Source: Bradyrhizobium sp. sGM-13
Lineage (GTDB): Bacteria > Pseudomonadota > Alphaproteobacteria > Rhizobiales > Xanthobacteraceae
Length of the DNA stretch: 35,089 nucleotides
Reading direction: 5' to 3'
NCBI RefSeq assembly: GCF_018398875.1
Contig: NZ_JAGWDK010000042.1
Location: 1 to 35,089 of the forward strand
Shown: positions 1 to 7,491 of the stretch, one piece after another
Layout: each line of letters begins with the position of its first letter
Numbering within the stretch: the first letter of the stretch is position 1
Notes under the pieces: model-generated
The model's database searches: none
Seen by the model: the letters and a program-made list of their open reading frames with translations, nothing else
What the model was told of the DNA's origin: nothing
Made by a program: the position numbers and the translations under genes

Positions 1-68
1 GCGGGGGGACAGCTTTGCTTCAACGACTTCGAGCGGTGGTTATGGGCCCCTGCGTTCGCAGGGGCGAC
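1..68. repeat. Partial 120-bp-class element, right arm only
   Basis: The window begins inside or beside a copy of the intergenic element described at 13921-14041. Only the right-hand arm is visible: a GGTTATGGG lead followed by the inverted repeat at 46-65. Here the outer stem pair is C:G, where most other copies have T:A, so the hairpin is conserved although its sequence has changed. The left arm, if present, lies outside the window. It lies just past the stop codon of the leftward UxaA-family gene. Confidence 0.7.
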
Positions 69-86
69 GGCACAGTGTGGTGCGCC

Positions 87-1613
87 TTACATCGTAGCCC
101 CAAGCACCCAGGGCGCGAACTCGGCGCCGCCGAAATCGAAACTCTCGCTCTTCGTCGGCTGACCCGACGCCGTTTTCAGCATCAGCTCGAAGATGCGCTG
201 GCCACATTGCTGCACTGTCTCCTCGCCGTCGAGGATGGTGCCGCAATTGACGTCCATGTCATCTTCCATGCGCTTGTACATCGGCGTGTTGGTGGCGAGC
301 TTGATCGAGGGCGCAGGTTTGCAGCCGAACACACTGCCGCGGCCCGTGGTGAAGCAGACGAGGTTGGCGCCGCCCGCGACCTGGCCTGTCGCCGCAACCG
401 GGTCGTAGCCGGGCGTGTCCATGAAGACAAAACCCTTCTTGGTGATCGGCTCAGCATAGTTGAGCACGTCGACCAGATTGGTGCTGCCGGCCTTCGCCAT
501 CGCGCCCAATGATTTTTCCAGGATGGTGGTGAGGCCGCCGGCCTTGTTGCCGGGGCTTGGATTGGCGTTCATCTCGGCGCCTTCGCGCCTAGTGTATTCT
601 TCCCACCAGCGCATCAGGCCGACGAGTTTTTCGCCGACCTCGCGGCTGACAGCCCGCCGCGTCAGCAGATGTTCGGCGCCATAAGTCTCCGGCGTCTCCG
701 AGAGGATCACGGTGCCGCCGTGGCGCACCAGCAGATCGCTGGCAGCACCCAGCGCCGGATTGGCCGAAACGCCCGAGTAACCATCGGAGCCACCGCATTG
801 GAGCGCCACCGTCAATTCGCTCGCTGCGACCTTCTCGCGTTTTACTTTATTGGCGTCGGTCAGCGCCTCCTTCACGAAGGCGATGCCGGCCTCCACCGTC
901 TTGCGGGTTCCGCCGACTTCCTGGATGTCCATCGCGCGCAAACGTCCCGCGAGCTTCTGCTCCTCCATCAGCCCGCCGATCTGGTTGACCTCGCAGCCAA
1001 GCCCCAGCACGACCACATGGGAGAAGTTCGCGTGCCGCGCATAGCCGCCGAGTGTCCGCCGCAACAGCGCCAGCGGTTCGTTCTGCGTCATGCCGCAGCC
1101 GGTCTTGTGGGTCAGCGCCACCACACCGTCGACATTCGGATAGTCGGCCAGCGGGTTATCGCCGGTGAACGGATTCTTCTTGAACATGTCGGCGACGATG
1201 CCGGCGACATGGGCGCTGCAATTCACCGAGGTGAGGATCCCGATATAGTTGCGCGTTGCCACGCGGCCGTCGGCGCGGCGGATGCCGTCGAAGGTGGCGG
1301 GCAGATCGAAATTGGGCACCGGTTTGACGTCGACGCCAAAGGCATAGTCCTTGGCGAAATCGCCCATACCGCAGTTTTGCGTATGCACATGCTGGCCCGG
1401 CGCGATCGGCGCGGTGGCAAAGCCGATGATCTGGCCGTAGCGGCGGACCGGCTCGCCTACGGCGATCGGCCTGATCGCGACCTTATGGCCGGCAGGAATC
1501 CGTTCGGTTGTGGTGACGCCCTCGGCCACCACCATCCCCGGTGGCAAGCTCGCGCGCGCGATCAGCACGCCATCGTCAGGGTGCAGGCGGATCACGGGTG
1601 CCGGGCTGGTCAT
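87..1613 (-). CDS. UxaA/GarD-family sugar-acid dehydratase
   Basis: A 508-residue protein of the altronate/galactarate dehydratase family, which removes water from a hexonate or hexarate to give a 2-keto-3-deoxy acid. Residues about 10-80 form the small N-terminal SAF domain, ending in HVHTQN. The catalytic part carries TGCG near 171-174, GLGCEVNQ with Cys207, QCGGSDGYSG near 272-281 and a late TGRGSVFGCKPAPS segment. Length matches the family (about 500 residues). The ATG at 1613 is chosen because the protein then starts directly at the SAF domain; the longer frame runs upstream into a repeat and is not protein-like. It is the last gene of a leftward set after the aldolase and Ldh-type dehydrogenase, with a repeat in the 186-bp gap before it. 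The precise substrate (altronate, galactarate or another) cannot be read from the sequence. Confidence 0.9.
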   Translation of the reverse strand: MTSPAPVIRLHPDDGVLIARASLPPGMVVAEGVTTTERIPAGHKVAIRPIAVGEPVRRYGQIIGFATAPIAPGQHVHTQNCGMGDFAKDYAFGVDVKPVPNFDLPATFDGIRRADGRVATRNYIGILTSVNCSAHVAGIVADMFKKNPFTGDNPLADYPNVDGVVALTHKTGCGMTQNEPLALLRRTLGGYARHANFSHVVVLGLGCEVNQIGGLMEEQKLAGRLRAMDIQEVGGTRKTVEAGIAFVKEALTDANKVKREKVAASELTVALQCGGSDGYSGVSANPALGAASDLLVRHGGTVILSETPETYGAEHLLTRRAVSREVGEKLVGLMRWWEEYTRREGAEMNANPSPGNKAGGLTTILEKSLGAMAKAGSTNLVDVLNYAEPITKKGFVFMDTPGYDPVAATGQVAGGANLVCFTTGRGSVFGCKPAPSIKLATNTPMYKRMEDDMDVNCGTILDGEETVQQCGQRIFELMLKTASGQPTKSESFDFGGAEFAPWVLGATM

Positions 1614-1639
1614 GGGGTTTCTCCAATGGTTCGCTTTAA

Positions 1640-1790
1640 CCTCTCCCCGTCCTTTACGGGGAGAGGTCGGATCGCATCGAAGATGCGATCCGGGTGAGGG
1701 GCAAGGCAGTGACTTAATCCCTGGCGCAATGCTCGCCGGATAGAGGCCCCTCACCCCGACTCTCTCCCCGCAAGAGCGGGGCGAGGGAGA
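1640..1790. repeat. Composite palindromic repeat, type 2, copy 1
   Basis: The gap between the aldolase and UxaA-family genes is filled by three hairpins: a CTCTCCCCG/CGGGGAGAG stem at about 1641-1666, a GGATCGCATC/GATGCGATCC stem at about 1669-1691, and another CTCCCC/GGGGCGAG stem at about 1770-1786. Matching GTGAGGGG and CCCCTCAC words face each other across the centre. A second copy in reverse orientation lies at 17899-18036. Its position within a same-strand gene set suggests an effect on mRNA processing or stability. That effect is inference. Confidence 0.8.
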
Positions 1791-1799
1791 AGTAAGAGT

Positions 1800-2579
1800 T
1801 TACGCCTTGCCGCCCGAATCCTTCCTCGTCTGATTCACTTGCATCTTGGCGTAGGTCATCATCAGGCCGCTCTCGTTCGAGAGCGTGACGAGCTTGAAGC
1901 CCATGTTGATGGCGCGCACCGCGCCCTCGGCGCCGGAGCAGTGGATGCCAGGATTGAGCCCGCGCTTGCCGCATTCCTTGACGATCTTCTCGTAGATCTT
2001 GAGAATTTCAGGCTCGTCGCGGTCGAGCTTCGGCACCAGGCCATAGGAGAAACCGAGATCGGACGGGCCGATATAGACGCCGTCGATGCCCTCGACATCG
2101 AGGATCGATTCCATGTTCTCGACCGCCGTCCTGGTCTCCATCATCGGCAACAGCACGATCTCGTCGTTCGCCGTCTGCTGGTAGGTGCCGGCCGAGCCAT
2201 ACATGCCGGAGCGGATCGGGCCGTTCGAGCGCGTGCCCTTCGGCGGATACTTGGAGTACTGGACGAGGTTCTTCGCCTCCTCCTTGGTGTTGATCATCGG
2301 GCAGATCACGCCATAGGCGCCGCCGTCGAGCACCTTGCCGATGATGCCGGGCTCGTTCCAGGGCACGCGGACCATCGGCGTCACCGGATGGCCGTTCATC
2401 GCCTGAAAGCATTGGACCATCGAGAGGTAATCCTGCACGCCGTGCTGCATGTCGACGGTGACGCTGTCGAAGCCGCATTGCGCGATCACTTCGGCCGAAA
2501 AGCCGGAGGGGATCGCGAGCCACGCGTTCACCACGGCCTTGCCCGAGGCCCATACTTTCTTGACGTTGTTGGTTGCCAT
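1800..2579 (-). CDS. HpcH/HpaI-family aldolase
   Basis: A 259-residue class II pyruvate-type aldolase that would cleave a 4-hydroxy-2-keto acid into pyruvate and an aldehyde. The catalytic set known from E. coli HpaI (His45, Arg70, Glu149, Asp175) has equivalents at His46 (DMQHG), Arg71 (VRVPWNEP), Glu148 (METR) and Asp174 (GPSDLG). The ATG at 2579 follows a GGGAAAG-like site; the longer frame upstream runs back into the preceding gene. It lies 52 bp after the Ldh-family gene on the same strand. It could act as a GarL-like aldolase on a keto-deoxy-glucarate made by the neighbouring dehydratase, or as the HpaI step missing from the divergent hpa operon. Both options fit the fold. Confidence 0.9.
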   Translation of the reverse strand: MATNNVKKVWASGKAVVNAWLAIPSGFSAEVIAQCGFDSVTVDMQHGVQDYLSMVQCFQAMNGHPVTPMVRVPWNEPGIIGKVLDGGAYGVICPMINTKEEAKNLVQYSKYPPKGTRSNGPIRSGMYGSAGTYQQTANDEIVLLPMMETRTAVENMESILDVEGIDGVYIGPSDLGFSYGLVPKLDRDEPEILKIYEKIVKECGKRGLNPGIHCSGAEGAVRAINMGFKLVTLSNESGLMMTYAKMQVNQTRKDSGGKA

Positions 2580-2631
2580 TGATCGCTTTCCCTTTGTGAT
2601 CGTTACAATTTGCTGGAGTTCGCAGATTTGA

Positions 2632-3717
2632 TTAGCTGGTCGCGCGCTGAATGCTCGCTTCGCTGACGCCGACCTCGCGGGCGGTGTTGACGATCGCAGC
2701 CCAGGTATCATCAGGCAGCGGCACGCCGTTCCTGGTGCGCTCGGCGCGCATCTTGCGTTCGGGGTCGCCCGGGACCAGCACGGACTCAACGCCGGCGATC
2801 GGCTTGGTCTGGCGGATGAAGTCGGTATAGCGCGAGATTTCGTCGTCGAAATAGTTGGCTGTGTCGATCACCTTGGGATCGATATAGAAGGCAAGCATGC
2901 CGTTGGCGAACTGCCGGCCGCCCGAGGTGGCGCCGGTGCCGGTCAGCGCACCGCCGAGCAGTTCGCAGATGAAGGCAAGCCCCGAGCCCTTGTGCTCGCC
3001 GAACGCACGGATGGCGCCAGTGCCCTTGGTGTGATCGCGCGGCCCGTCCGGCGTGTAGGGACCATAGAGCACGGACGGCTCTTCGCTCAGCGTGCCGTCG
3101 GCATCGACCAGTGCGCCGGTGGGAAGCTTTTTGCCGCCGCGGCTGGCGACCAGCACCTTGCCTTCGGCAACGATGGAGGTGGCAAAATCGAGCACGATCG
3201 GGTCCTGGCCCTGGCGCGGAATGCCGACGCAGTAAGGCGCGGTCGAGAGCCGTTTCTGCACGCCGCCATACGGCGCGACCAGCAGCGAGCCGGCGGCATT
3301 GACGAAGTGCACCGAAACCAGCCCTTCGGCGGCGGCCATCTCAGCCCAGTCGCCGACGCGGCCGATGTGGCCGGCGTTGCGCAGCGCGATGGCTGACAAT
3401 CCCGCCTTCTTGCACTTCTCAATGCCGGTCCGCACCGCGAATAGCGTTACAGTCTGGCCATAGCCAAACTTGCCATCGACCACGGCGAGCGACGGCGTGT
3501 CGACGACAATCTCAGGGGTCTGGTTGGGAACGACGTTGCCTGTCTTCTTCCAGCGGATGTAGACCGGAACCCGGATCACGCCGTGGCTGTCATGGCCGGT
3601 GAGATTGGCTGTCGTGAGATAAGTGGCGATGCGCCTTGCTTCCTCGGGCGAGGATTCCGAATGCGAAAAAACCTCTGCGACGAAATCGATCAGATTGTTG
3701 ACTTTTATTGTGACCAT
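2632..3717 (-). CDS. Ldh-family (malate/lactate/ureidoglycolate-type) dehydrogenase
   Basis: A 361-residue NAD(P)-dependent oxidoreductase of the Ldh_2 family, which includes ureidoglycolate dehydrogenase AllD, 2,3-diketogulonate reductase DlgD and ComC. It has the family signature GHDSHG at 41-46, NAGHIGRVGDWAE with the catalytic His117, and APYGG..K.LSTAPY about 40 residues later. Length fits the family. It is the first gene of the leftward trio with the aldolase and UxaA-type dehydratase, so a role in reducing or oxidising a 2-hydroxy acid in the same pathway is likely. A 20-bp perfect palindrome lies 144 bp upstream of its ATG. Substrate specificity is not visible in the sequence. Confidence 0.88.
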   Translation of the reverse strand: MVTIKVNNLIDFVAEVFSHSESSPEEARRIATYLTTANLTGHDSHGVIRVPVYIRWKKTGNVVPNQTPEIVVDTPSLAVVDGKFGYGQTVTLFAVRTGIEKCKKAGLSAIALRNAGHIGRVGDWAEMAAAEGLVSVHFVNAAGSLLVAPYGGVQKRLSTAPYCVGIPRQGQDPIVLDFATSIVAEGKVLVASRGGKKLPTGALVDADGTLSEEPSVLYGPYTPDGPRDHTKGTGAIRAFGEHKGSGLAFICELLGGALTGTGATSGGRQFANGMLAFYIDPKVIDTANYFDDEISRYTDFIRQTKPIAGVESVLVPGDPERKMRAERTRNGVPLPDDTWAAIVNTAREVGVSEASIQRATS

Positions 3718-3860
3718 GTCCGGATTTCAGCCCTGTCCTTGCACGGGAGAGCCTGTGTTTGAGCAGCTAGCCCCGCGATTCCCGCACCGGTTTTGATGAC
3801 CGGCTTGGCCGGCACTTTGAACGAAAAATCGCGCGTGTCTACCGCCTCAGTCGCATTTGA

Positions 3861-3880
3861 CAAATGATTGCAATCATTTG
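3861..3880. promoter_or_regulatory. 20-bp perfect palindrome, operator candidate
   Basis: CAAATGATTGCAATCATTTG is a perfect 20-bp inverted repeat with no loop, AT-rich in a GC-rich background. It lies upstream of the Ldh-aldolase-dehydratase set and 45 bp past the marR stop codon. It has no following T-run, so it is a better operator for a dimeric regulator than a terminator. Which regulator binds is unknown; the neighbouring MarR protein is one candidate. Confidence 0.6.
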
Positions 3881-3925
3881 CCCGGCCGCTATGCATCGGG
3901 CCAGTAGCATCATGCAAATTTGCGC

Positions 3926-4480
3926 TTACTCGTCTGCTTCGGCCTCGCCCTCACCCGCTACCTCCATCGCGGCAAGGCTGCGCTCAAGTTCGCCCAGCAT
4001 GTCCTGCAATTCGGCGAGCTTGCGCGCGCCAAAACGGTGCGTGATCTCGGCGTAGATCGCTTCCGAGGTGGGCGCGACGGCCTCGATCAGCTTCAGCCCC
4101 TTGGACGAGATCGACACCTCGCCGCGGCGCAAATCTGCCTTAGCCGTGCGGCGTTCGATCAGATCGCGCGCTTCGAGATCGCGCAGGATTCGCGACAGGC
4201 TCGGCCCCAGCAGGAACGCGACACGCGCCAGCTCCGTCACCTCGATGGTATCCACCGCCGTCAGCGCGCGCAGGATCCGCCATTGCTGCTCGGTCAGCCC
4301 ATGATTGCGCAGGGACGGACGGAACTGGCGCATCACGGCTTCGCGCGCGCGCAAGAGCGACATCGGCAGCGAGCGCGAGAATTCGCGCATCGGTGCGCGG
4401 CGTGCCTCTGCCGTTCCCTCCTGGTCCGAACGCGATCCGTTCGGCGATTTCTTGCCTGACATCTTCAGTGGCCCGCCCAT
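3926..4480 (-). CDS. hpaR: MarR-family regulator, HpaR-like
   Basis: A 184-residue MarR-type transcription factor. After a charged, low-complexity N terminus, the core starts near SLPMSLLRAREAVMR and GLTEQQWRILRAL, continues with TELARVAFLLGPSLSRILRD (winged-helix recognition region) and ends with a helical dimerisation segment. The GLTEQQWRILRAL and LLGPSLSRILRDLEAR wording is typical of HpaR, repressor of the homoprotocatechuate operon. The family is usually relieved by the aromatic substrate. The gene diverges from hpaH, with 128 bp between starts. The ATG at 4480 has a GAGG eight bases upstream; an alternative ATG at 4462 cannot be excluded. The tail is unusually acidic (EGEAEADE). Confidence 0.9.
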   Translation of the reverse strand: MGGPLKMSGKKSPNGSRSDQEGTAEARRAPMREFSRSLPMSLLRAREAVMRQFRPSLRNHGLTEQQWRILRALTAVDTIEVTELARVAFLLGPSLSRILRDLEARDLIERRTAKADLRRGEVSISSKGLKLIEAVAPTSEAIYAEITHRFGARKLAELQDMLGELERSLAAMEVAGEGEAEADE

Positions 4481-4512
4481 CGGGAATCCTCGATCGAGCC
4501 AAGGATAGAGTT

Positions 4513-4566
4513 TTGCGGCGCAACAAGCATCAAATCAGTTTGCGCCGGAGAACTTAACATGTTAAG
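4513..4566. promoter_or_regulatory. Divergent hpaR-hpaH control region with two palindromes
   Basis: Between the diverging hpaR and hpaH starts lies a perfect 14-bp palindrome CTTAACATGTTAAG at 4553-4566, plus an 11-bp one, TTGCGGCGCAA, at 4513-4523. Each lies where a dimeric MarR protein could block both promoters. The 14-bp site is 42 bp upstream of the hpaH start codon. No convincing -35/-10 pair was identified by eye. Confidence 0.55.
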
Positions 4567-4608
4567 CAAATTTCAGCACCCGCTTTTTGCTGATCGAGCC
4601 GAACGCCC

Positions 4609-5415
4609 ATGGCCCTTTCCAGAGATGATATCCGAAGCGCCGCCGAGCGGCTCGATACCGCCGAGAAGACCCGCAAACAGATCCGGCAGCTTTCGCTTGA
4701 ACATCCCGGCATAACGATCGAGGATGCCTACGCTATTCAGAAAGCATGGGTCGAGATGAAGGTCGCGCAGGGGCGCACCGTGAAGGGCCACAAGATCGGC
4801 CTGACCTCGAAGGCAATGCAGAGCGCGCTCAATATCGACGAGCCGGATTCCGGCATCCTGCTCGATGACATGTTCTTTGCCGACGGCGGGCTTGTGCCGT
4901 CGGATCGTTTCATCGCCACCCGCGTCGAGGCAGAACTCGCCTTCGTGATGAAGTCGCGGCTGGCTGGACCGCACTGCACGATGTTCGACGTCCTTAACGC
5001 CACCGATTTCGTGGTGCCCGCGCTGGAAATCCTCGACACACGAGTCGAGCGGATCGATCCGCAGACCAAGGCGACCCGGAAGATTTTCGACACCATCGCC
5101 GACAACGCCGCGAATGCCGGCATCGTGCTCGGCGGCCGCCCGATCCGGCCAATGGACGCCGACCTGCGCTGGATCGGCGCGCTCTGTTTCCGCAACGGCC
5201 AGCTTGAAGAGACCGGGCTTGCGGCCGGAGTCCTCAATCATCCCGCGACGTCAGTGGCGTGGCTTGCCAACAAGATCGCGCCGAATGGGTTAGCGCTTGA
5301 AGCCGGTCAAGTGGTGCTGGCGGGCTCGTTCATCCGCCCGATCGAAACCCGCAAAGGCGACACGATCCAGGCCGACTATGGACCTTACGGTTCGGTGAGT
5401 TGCCACTTCGCCTGA
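4609..5415 (+). CDS. hpaH: 2-oxo-hept-3-ene-1,7-dioate hydratase
   Basis: A 268-residue enzyme of the FAH/MhpD hydratase group that adds water to 2-oxo-hept-3-ene-1,7-dioate, the penultimate step of homoprotocatechuate meta-cleavage. Metal-binding acids line up with those of E. coli HpcG (Glu106, Glu108, Glu139): here Glu107 and Glu109 in RVEAELAF and Glu140 in PALEILDTR. KGHKIGLTSKAMQ near 59-71 is also typical. E. coli HpaH is almost the same length (267). It is the first gene of the rightward hpa operon, 29 bp before hpaF. There is no strong Shine-Dalgarno in front of the ATG, but no better start exists. Confidence 0.93.
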   Translation: MALSRDDIRSAAERLDTAEKTRKQIRQLSLEHPGITIEDAYAIQKAWVEMKVAQGRTVKGHKIGLTSKAMQSALNIDEPDSGILLDDMFFADGGLVPSDRFIATRVEAELAFVMKSRLAGPHCTMFDVLNATDFVVPALEILDTRVERIDPQTKATRKIFDTIADNAANAGIVLGGRPIRPMDADLRWIGALCFRNGQLEETGLAAGVLNHPATSVAWLANKIAPNGLALEAGQVVLAGSFIRPIETRKGDTIQADYGPYGSVSCHFA

Positions 5416-5444
5416 CGCTTTAGGACGACAGGAGCCATCGGAAC

Positions 5445-5843
5445 ATGCCGCACTTCACGATTGAATATTCAGCCAATCTCGATGGGCGCGTCGACATGGG
5501 TGCGGTCGTGGAACTCGTCCGCCAAGCGGCGGTCGACACCGGCATCTTCCCGCTCGGCGGTATTCGCGTCCGCGCGATCAGATGCGAGCACTACGCGATC
5601 GCGGACGGCCGCCAGAATTACGGCTTTCTCGACATGGTATTGCGGCTTGGCGAGGGCCGCGACCTCGCCACCCGCAAGAAGGCCGGCGAACATATTTTCA
5701 AGGCGTTGTCGGCCTACCTTGATCCGGTGTTTGCGAGCGAAAAGTTCGCGCTGTCGTTCGACATGCAGATCAACGACAAGGAAACGAGCTGGAAGCGCAA
5801 CAACATCCACGACGCTCTGAAAGTGGAGGCTATCAATGGATAA
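5445..5843 (+). CDS. hpaF: 5-carboxymethyl-2-hydroxymuconate delta-isomerase
   Basis: A 132-residue small tautomerase-fold enzyme that isomerises 5-carboxymethyl-2-hydroxymuconate in the homoprotocatechuate pathway. It begins MPHFTIEYSANL; after removal of Met the amino-terminal proline (Pro2) is the expected general base. GIFPLGGIRVRA near 34-45 is typical of HpaF. An AGGAG lies shortly before the ATG. Its last eight bases overlap the start of hpaE (shared ATGGATAA), which suggests coupled translation. Confidence 0.93.
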   Translation: MPHFTIEYSANLDGRVDMGAVVELVRQAAVDTGIFPLGGIRVRAIRCEHYAIADGRQNYGFLDMVLRLGEGRDLATRKKAGEHIFKALSAYLDPVFASEKFALSFDMQINDKETSWKRNNIHDALKVEAING

Positions 5844-7371
5844 GGTGACACCTAAGGACGGGTTTCAGGCCAATCGCGACCGTGTGGCTCCCCTGCTCGC
5901 CAGGCTGAAGAGCGAAGGCATCGCCCACATGATCGACGGCAAGACCGTGCCGTCGGTCTCCGGCCAGACATTTGAAACGAAGTCCCCAGTCGATGGTGAG
6001 GTGCTGGCAGCGGTCGCCCGCGGCAACGCCGAAGACATCGACCGCGCCGCAACCGCCGCCGCAACGGCTTTCAAATCCTGGCGCGACATGCCCGCCGCCG
6101 CGAGGAAAAAGTTGCTGCATCGCGTCGCCGACGCGATCGAGGACCACGCCGACGATATCGCGGTGTTGGAATGCATCGACACCGGGCAGGCCCACCGCTT
6201 CATGGCCAAAGCCGCGATCCGGGCGGCGGAGAATTTCCGCTTCTTTGCCGACAAGTGCGGCGAGGCCCGCGACGGCCTCAACACGCCCTCCGAGGAGCAC
6301 TGGAATATCTCGACCCGGGTGCCGATCGGCCCGGTCGGCGTGATCACGCCATGGAACACGCCATTCATGCTGTCGACCTGGAAGATTGCGCCAGCGCTGG
6401 CTGCCGGCTGCACCGTCGTGCACAAGCCGGCCGAATGGTCACCGGTTACGGCGGACTTGCTGGCGAAGCTTGCGAAACAGGCCGGCCTGCCGGACGGCGT
6501 GCTCAACACGGTCCATGGCATGGGTGAGGAAGCGGGCAAGGCGCTGACCGAGCATCCCGCCATCAAGGCGATCGGGTTTGTCGGCGAGAGTTCGACCGGT
6601 TCCGCGATCATGGCGCAGGGCGCCCCTACCCTGAAGCGAGTACATTTCGAGCTTGGCGGCAAGAACCCGGTGATCGTGTTCGACGACGCCGATCTCGACC
6701 GGGCGCTGGATGCGGTAGTCTTCATGATCTACTCGCTCAACGGCGAGCGCTGCACCTCGTCGAGCCGGCTGCTGGTCCAGCAAGGTGTCGCCGATAAATT
6801 CATCGAAAAGCTGACCGCAAGGGTCAAGGCCCTGAAGGTCGGGCACCCGCTCGAACCGGCGACCGAGATCGGCCCCCTGATCCATGAGCGGCATCTTGCA
6901 AAAGTCTGCAGCTATTTCGAGGTCGCGCGGAAGGACGGCGCAACCATCGCAGTCGGCGGCAAGCCGCACGACGGCCCCGGCGGCGGGCATTACGTCCAGC
7001 CGACGCTGGTCACCGGCGCACACTCAAAGATGCGGGTGGCGCAGGAGGAAGTGTTCGGCCCGTTCCTGACCGTGATCCCGTTCAAGGATGAGAACGATGC
7101 CATCGAGATCGCCAACAGCGTGCAATACGGCCTCACCGGCTATGTCTGGACCGGCGACATGGGCCGCGCGCTGCGCGTGGCGGATGCGCTGGAGGCCGGC
7201 ATGATCTGGCTCAATTCCGAAAACGTCCGTCATCTGCCGACGCCGTTCGGCGGCATGAAGGCTTCAGGCATCGGCCGCGACGGGGGCGATTACTCGTTCG
7301 ACTTCTATATGGAAACCAAGCACGTCTCGCTCGCCCGCGGGACGCATAAGATTCAGAGACTGGGAATCTAG
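5836..7371 (+). CDS. hpaE: 5-carboxymethyl-2-hydroxymuconate semialdehyde dehydrogenase
   Basis: A 511-residue NAD-dependent aldehyde dehydrogenase that oxidises the semialdehyde made by ring cleavage. Visible landmarks are TPWNTPFMLSTWK (cofactor region), FELGGKNP with the general base Glu272, and the catalytic Cys306 in NGERCTSSSRL. The C-terminal HLPTPFGGMKASGIGRDGG segment is typical of HpaE/HpcC. It is about 20 residues longer at the N terminus than the E. coli enzyme. GGAGG stands eight bases before the ATG, inside hpaF. Its position between hpaF and hpaD supports the specific assignment over a generic aldehyde dehydrogenase. Confidence 0.93.
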   Translation: MDKVTPKDGFQANRDRVAPLLARLKSEGIAHMIDGKTVPSVSGQTFETKSPVDGEVLAAVARGNAEDIDRAATAAATAFKSWRDMPAAARKKLLHRVADAIEDHADDIAVLECIDTGQAHRFMAKAAIRAAENFRFFADKCGEARDGLNTPSEEHWNISTRVPIGPVGVITPWNTPFMLSTWKIAPALAAGCTVVHKPAEWSPVTADLLAKLAKQAGLPDGVLNTVHGMGEEAGKALTEHPAIKAIGFVGESSTGSAIMAQGAPTLKRVHFELGGKNPVIVFDDADLDRALDAVVFMIYSLNGERCTSSSRLLVQQGVADKFIEKLTARVKALKVGHPLEPATEIGPLIHERHLAKVCSYFEVARKDGATIAVGGKPHDGPGGGHYVQPTLVTGAHSKMRVAQEEVFGPFLTVIPFKDENDAIEIANSVQYGLTGYVWTGDMGRALRVADALEAGMIWLNSENVRHLPTPFGGMKASGIGRDGGDYSFDFYMETKHVSLARGTHKIQRLGI

Positions 7372-7378
7372 AATTCAC

Positions 7379-7475
7379 GTCGTTCCGGGGCGCGAAGCGA
7401 ACCCGGAACCTCGAGATTCCCCGATGCGCAATTGCGCATCTGAGGTTCGGTCCTGCGGACCGCCCCGAACGACAA
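7379..7475. repeat. Palindromic repeat in the hpaE-hpaD gap, with 18-bp core palindrome
   Basis: The outer ends TCGTTCCGGGGCG and CGCCCCGAACGA pair imperfectly. Inside is the perfect 18-bp palindrome GATGCGCAATTGCGCATC at 7423-7440, followed by TGAGG. The same core plus TGAGG recurs inside a different repeat at 25188-25210. The element lies within the hpa operon, so it is presumably transcribed and could form an internal mRNA hairpin. Confidence 0.75.
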
Positions 7476-7491
7476 CGCCGAGGAAACGCCT

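Noticed and set aside
669..1697. 342-residue plus-strand open frame over the dehydratase gene
   Set aside because: It is the antisense shadow of a well-conserved UxaA-family gene and has a His/Arg/Asp-rich composition without family motifs.
3705..3917. Small 70-residue frame upstream of the Ldh-family gene
   Set aside because: It overlaps the Ldh start, spans the 20-bp palindrome and has no motif or clear ribosome binding site.
7423..7440. 18-bp palindrome considered as an operator for hpaD
   Set aside because: The same core is at 25188-25205 inside another repeat, so it belongs to a dispersed repeat.
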